Notes under the pieces: model-generated
Told to the model about the DNA's origin: nothing
The model's database searches: none
The model's input: only the letters and a program-made list of their open reading frames with translations
Program-made: the position numbers and the translations under genes
Shown: in pieces, positions 52,824 to 55,662 of the stretch
Position numbering within the stretch: position 1 is the first letter of the stretch
Layout: the number at the start of each line of letters is the position of its first letter
Source of the DNA: an uncultured Clostridiaceae bacterium
GTDB lineage: Bacteria > Bacillota > Clostridia > TANB77 > CAG-465
Direction of reading: 5' to 3'
Assembly (NCBI GenBank): GCA_947381905.1
Contig: CANCXL010000011.1
Coordinates: 1 to 55,662, forward strand
Length of the DNA stretch: 55,662 nt

Positions 52824-53696
52824 CTACTCTTTTTTATATAATTCTATTATTCCTTCTTTATTACTTTTTAAAATATCTAGCCAAATAGAATTTTCTACAT
52901 TTCTTTGTTTTTTTGGATGAACTAAAAATCTCAAATATAATTCTATATGAGCATCTACAACTTGAACATATATAATTGGTTCTAAATTGTTAAAGTATAA
53001 TCTATATTCGGATGACGCATCATTTACTTCGTCCTCCATCTTATTTGGAATATTTCGCACTGTGCTATTCTTTTTAACTATTCTATATAGCTCTTTTTTT
53101 ATTTTATATACATCTGAATCGAGTGGTATATTAATCTTTATTTCATCCCAAATATATTTAAATGCCTTAACATAGTTTTTTACTGGATATGTAAAAACAA
53201 TTGAATTTGGTACATGAACAATTCTACCCGTACTTTGTTCACCATTTACCCTGTCACCTATTTCTAATAGATCAAATCCTGTTTTATTAAAATTAACCAC
53301 ATCACCTTTTAACCCATTTATTTCTATTCTATCTTCAAGAGAAAATAATTTACTAGTCTTAATATATATTCCAGAAAAGAAATTAAAAATTATATCTTTA
53401 AGTGATAGAGTAATTGCTGTAGAGATAAATGTTATTATTGTTAAAAAGCTTTTTAAATATTCAGCCCATACAAAAAAGAGTAATACAAATATTACACAAG
53501 AAGATATAGCACTACCCTTTTTATTATACATATATTTTTCTTTAGAATTTAATTTTTTCTTATATGATAATTTTAAAACTATATATCTACATAGTCTAAC
53601 TATTGCTATTATTATTATAGATATAATTATTGAATAAATATATTCACTTTTAATTGTTGTTATGTTTTCTACATAGTTACAAAATGTCTTTAACAT
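52824..53696 (-). CDS. MscS-like mechanosensitive channel (divergent)
   Basis: 290 aa. Two or three N-terminal membrane segments and an MscS-type pore/beta domain: TIITFISTAITLSLKDIIFNFFSGIYI, LEDRIEINGLKGDVVNF, GRIVHVPNSIVFTYPVKNY. The pore helix lacks the Ala/Gly zipper of the canonical MscS in this window, so gating may differ. Start at 53696 (GGAG 8 nt upstream) rather than the ATG 20 codons earlier. Confidence 0.82.
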   Translation of the reverse strand: MLKTFCNYVENITTIKSEYIYSIIISIIIIAIVRLCRYIVLKLSYKKKLNSKEKYMYNKKGSAISSCVIFVLLFFVWAEYLKSFLTIITFISTAITLSLKDIIFNFFSGIYIKTSKLFSLEDRIEINGLKGDVVNFNKTGFDLLEIGDRVNGEQSTGRIVHVPNSIVFTYPVKNYVKAFKYIWDEIKINIPLDSDVYKIKKELYRIVKKNSTVRNIPNKMEDEVNDASSEYRLYFNNLEPIIYVQVVDAHIELYLRFLVHPKKQRNVENSIWLDILKSNKEGIIELYKKE

Positions 53697-53822
53697 GGTA
53701 TTACTCCTTTCTATATTATATTTTATATTTTTAAGTATAACACCATTTATGCTCATAATCTAGCTTTTTCACAATACTTTCACTATTTTCACTTTACATA
53801 AATATATACATATGTGCTAAAA

Positions 53823-53876
53823 ATAGATAGAAATTTCTTCTATCTATAAAAAGAAAAAGCTAGGGAGATCCTAGCT
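53823..53876 (-). terminator. Tandem terminators of tRNA-Asn
   Basis: First hairpin AGCTAGG/CCTAGCT (53858-53876) with TTTTTCTTTTT, then a second, ATAGATAGAA/TTCTATCTAT (53823-53847) with TTTT. Both read on the minus strand. Confidence 0.82.
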
Positions 53877-53880
53877 ATTG

Positions 53881-53955
53881 TGGCTCCTCAAGTAGGGCTC
53901 GAACCTACGACCCTTCGGTTAACAGCCGAATGCTCTACCACTGAGCTATTGAGGA
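53881..53955 (-). tRNA. tRNA-Asn (GTT)
   Basis: 75 nt including encoded CCA. Acceptor TCCTCAA pairs with TTGAGGA; D-arm GCTC/GAGC; anticodon loop CTGTTAA gives GUU; T-loop TTCGAGC. The structure is complete. Confidence 0.97.
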
Positions 53956-53972
53956 ATTCTTATTACACTAAT

Positions 53973-54001
53973 ATATTATCACTAAAAAATAAATTTGTAA
54001 A
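53973..54001 (-). promoter_or_regulatory. tRNA-Asn promoter
   Basis: Minus strand TTTACA (53996-54001), 17 nt, TAATAT (53973-53978), about 18 nt before the mature tRNA. Confidence 0.78.
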
Positions 54002-54036
54002 TACTATTATTAAAAAATTACATTTTTTTTAATAAC

Positions 54037-54065
54037 AAGGACTAGAATATATTATTCCAGTCCTT
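54037..54065 (-). terminator. pyk terminator
   Basis: 13-bp stem AAGGACTAGAATA with TATTCCAGTCCTT (one wobble position) around a 3-nt loop. The minus-strand tail is GTTATTAAAAA, so the T-run is weak. Confidence 0.72.
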
Positions 54066-54071
54066 ATTTTA

Positions 54072-55508
54072 CTATATTTCTATATATCCACCAATAATTT
54101 TACTAGATTTTACTCCATTAACATAACTATTTCCTCCAGCAATAACAACCTTATCTCCTGATTCTAATATTCCTTTTGTTTTTAATTTTTCAATTCCAGC
54201 CTCAACAGTTAAATCTATTGTCTTTTGAGGTTCGACATATATTGGATGAACATTCCAAGCAAGTGCTAATTGTCTAAATGTTCTTTTACTATCTGTAACT
54301 GCAAGTATTGGACAACCAGCTCCCATTCCAGCAAGAATTCTTGGAGAATCTCCTGTATGAGTATATGCAACAATTGCATCAGCTTTTGTATTTTTGGCAA
54401 TTACACATGTTGAATATGCTATATTATCTTCTAGATTGTTTAATACAATTTTAAATTTATCTTCAAATCTTTGCCAGTAATGTATTTCATGTTCAACTCT
54501 ATTTGCAATTTTTACCATTGTCTTAACGCATTCAACAGGATATTTTCCCATAGCACATTCTCCTGAAAGCATCATGCTACTTGTTCTATCATATACAGCA
54601 TTTGCTACATCTGATGCTTCTGCTCTTGTAGGTAAAGGATTTTCCTGCATAGACTCCAACATTTGAGTTGCAGTAATTACTGGTTTATATGACTCATTAG
54701 ATAATCTAATTAATCTTTTTTGAACAACAGGAGGTTCTGTAAAATCTGTTTCAGTAGCCATGTCACCACGAGCAATCATTTGTCCATCGGCAATTTTAAC
54801 AATTGTTTCAAGATTTTCAAGACCTTCAACGTTCTCTACCTTAGTAATAATTTGAATATCTTTTCCGCCATTTTCGTCCAAAATTTTTCTTACTTGATTT
54901 ATGTCATTAGCATTTCTTGTAAAGGAAATAGCAACAAAATCATATTCATGCTCACATGCAGTCTTTAAATCATCTATATCCTTTTGAGATAAACCTGGTA
55001 AATTAACCTTTGTACCTGGTAAATTACATGTTTTTCTACTTCCAAGTTCATTTCCATGAACAACTGTAGTTACTATATCTGTACCTACAATCTTATCTAC
55101 TCTTAATTCAATAGCACCATCATCTATTAAAATTTTAGTGCCTTCTTTAACATCTTTATATAGTTCGCTATAACTTATTGATACTTGTTTTTCATTTCCG
55201 ACAATCTCTTCAGCAACTAAAGTAAATTGTTGTCCATCAACCAATTTAATTTTTTCCTTAATCCCAGTATATAACATTCCTGTTCTAATTTCTGGACCTT
55301 TCATATCTAAAATCATTGGAATTGGTAACTCTTTTTCATTTCTAATTCTAATAATTTCTTCTGTCTTCCATTTTTGTTCTTCATAACTTCCATGAGAATA
55401 ATTAATTCTACATACATTTAGCCCCGCATCAAATAACTCTTCTAATCTTTTTTCACTTGCAGGACCAATTGTACCAACTATTTTAGTTTTTCTTAAATAT
55501 TCTTTCAT
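54072..55508 (-). CDS. pyk: Pyruvate kinase
   Basis: 478 aa. Makes ATP and pyruvate from PEP in glycolysis. KTKIVGTIGPAS, NVCRINYSHGS, MILDMKGPEIRTG, ITKVENVEGLEN, ARGDMATE, TATQMLESM and MMLSGECAMGKYP are the family's catalytic blocks. It lacks the extra C-terminal PEP-utiliser domain of Bacillus enzymes. AAGGGAGG before ATG; an extended -10-like TGTTATACT lies about 50 bp upstream of the start. Confidence 0.97.
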   Translation of the reverse strand: MKEYLRKTKIVGTIGPASEKRLEELFDAGLNVCRINYSHGSYEEQKWKTEEIIRIRNEKELPIPMILDMKGPEIRTGMLYTGIKEKIKLVDGQQFTLVAEEIVGNEKQVSISYSELYKDVKEGTKILIDDGAIELRVDKIVGTDIVTTVVHGNELGSRKTCNLPGTKVNLPGLSQKDIDDLKTACEHEYDFVAISFTRNANDINQVRKILDENGGKDIQIITKVENVEGLENLETIVKIADGQMIARGDMATETDFTEPPVVQKRLIRLSNESYKPVITATQMLESMQENPLPTRAEASDVANAVYDRTSSMMLSGECAMGKYPVECVKTMVKIANRVEHEIHYWQRFEDKFKIVLNNLEDNIAYSTCVIAKNTKADAIVAYTHTGDSPRILAGMGAGCPILAVTDSKRTFRQLALAWNVHPIYVEPQKTIDLTVEAGIEKLKTKGILESGDKVVIAGGNSYVNGVKSSKIIGGYIEI

Positions 55509-55626
55509 CTAAATCCTCCCTTTTACTACAGATATTTCTAACAGAAATAAGTATAACATATCATTATAAATTAATCTATATATATTATTGGTATTTTTTT
55601 AAAAAGTTACAAAAAGTAAACAAAAA

Positions 55627-55648
55627 AGACTAGGAAAAAACCTAGTCT
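55627..55648 (-). terminator. Terminator of the tRNA at the window edge
   Basis: Minus strand stem AGACTAGG/CCTAGTCT with a 6-nt loop and TTTTTTG, immediately 3' of the partial tRNA. Confidence 0.85.
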
Positions 55649-55652
55649 GTAT

Positions 55653-55662
55653 TGGCTCCTCA
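55653..55662 (-). tRNA. Partial tRNA, 3' end only
   Basis: Ten bases identical to the 3' end of tRNA-Asn at 53881-53890 (minus strand TGAGGAGCCA), followed by its own terminator. The rest lies outside the window, so identity is unknown; another tRNA-Asn copy is likely. Confidence 0.6.

Overview
This is a very AT-rich stretch of chromosome from a low-GC Gram-positive bacterium, most likely a spore-forming Clostridia-type Firmicute. The grounds are AGGAGG-type ribosome binding sites, short intergenic gaps, TTGACA-17-TATAAT promoters, and spore-associated genes (a gerA-type germinant receptor operon, a CotH kinase, a SpoVB/MurJ-type flippase). No species call is justified. I see no transposase, integrase or prophage gene. 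Most genes lie on the minus strand.

Left end (1-5780): a compact type II CRISPR-Cas locus without csn2 or cas4, so II-C by gene content. It has 12 identical 36-nt repeats with 11 spacers of exactly 30 nt. The array runs on the plus strand and converges on a minus-strand cas9-cas1-cas2 operon across a perfect-stem bidirectional terminator. A tracrRNA upstream of cas9 can be read directly: its 36-nt anti-repeat pairs with the whole repeat by Watson-Crick or G.U pairs except at two positions, and it has its own promoter and a UUCG-capped terminator. Each repeat ends in a consensus extended -10 promoter (TGGTATAAT), so every spacer probably carries its own crRNA promoter. The tracrRNA start looks like a second, degenerate repeat fused to the first.

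5.8-17.2 kb: an alkaline-phosphatase-superfamily enzyme, an ABC-F ATPase, a membrane protein divergent from mscL with back-to-back promoters, HU, a lipid flippase, a TGS-type nucleoside kinase, an RluA pseudouridine synthase with an apparently leaderless mRNA, a frame-split unknown gene, and asd.

17.2-32 kb: a DUF2207 membrane protein with a poly-glycine tail, a PEP-utilising/rifampin-phosphotransferase-like enzyme, gerAA-gerAC-gerAB, CotH, an SDR, a six-TM protein, PnuC, a DUF4230-like protein, CysE and a 59-aa basic protein.

32-38.3 kb: a 1250-aa wall-anchored adhesin with repeated Cna_B/SpaA-like domains, and an arsR-cadA metal-efflux operon.

38.4-45.7 kb: the conserved translation/transcription operon rimP-nusA-ylxR-infB-rbfA-nrnA-truB.

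45.7-55.7 kb: unknown exported and membrane proteins, a flavin reductase, DUF6512, FemX, CysS, two MscS-type channels, tRNA-Asn, pyruvate kinase, and the 3' tip of another tRNA at the window edge. No gene-free gap exceeds about 300 bases.
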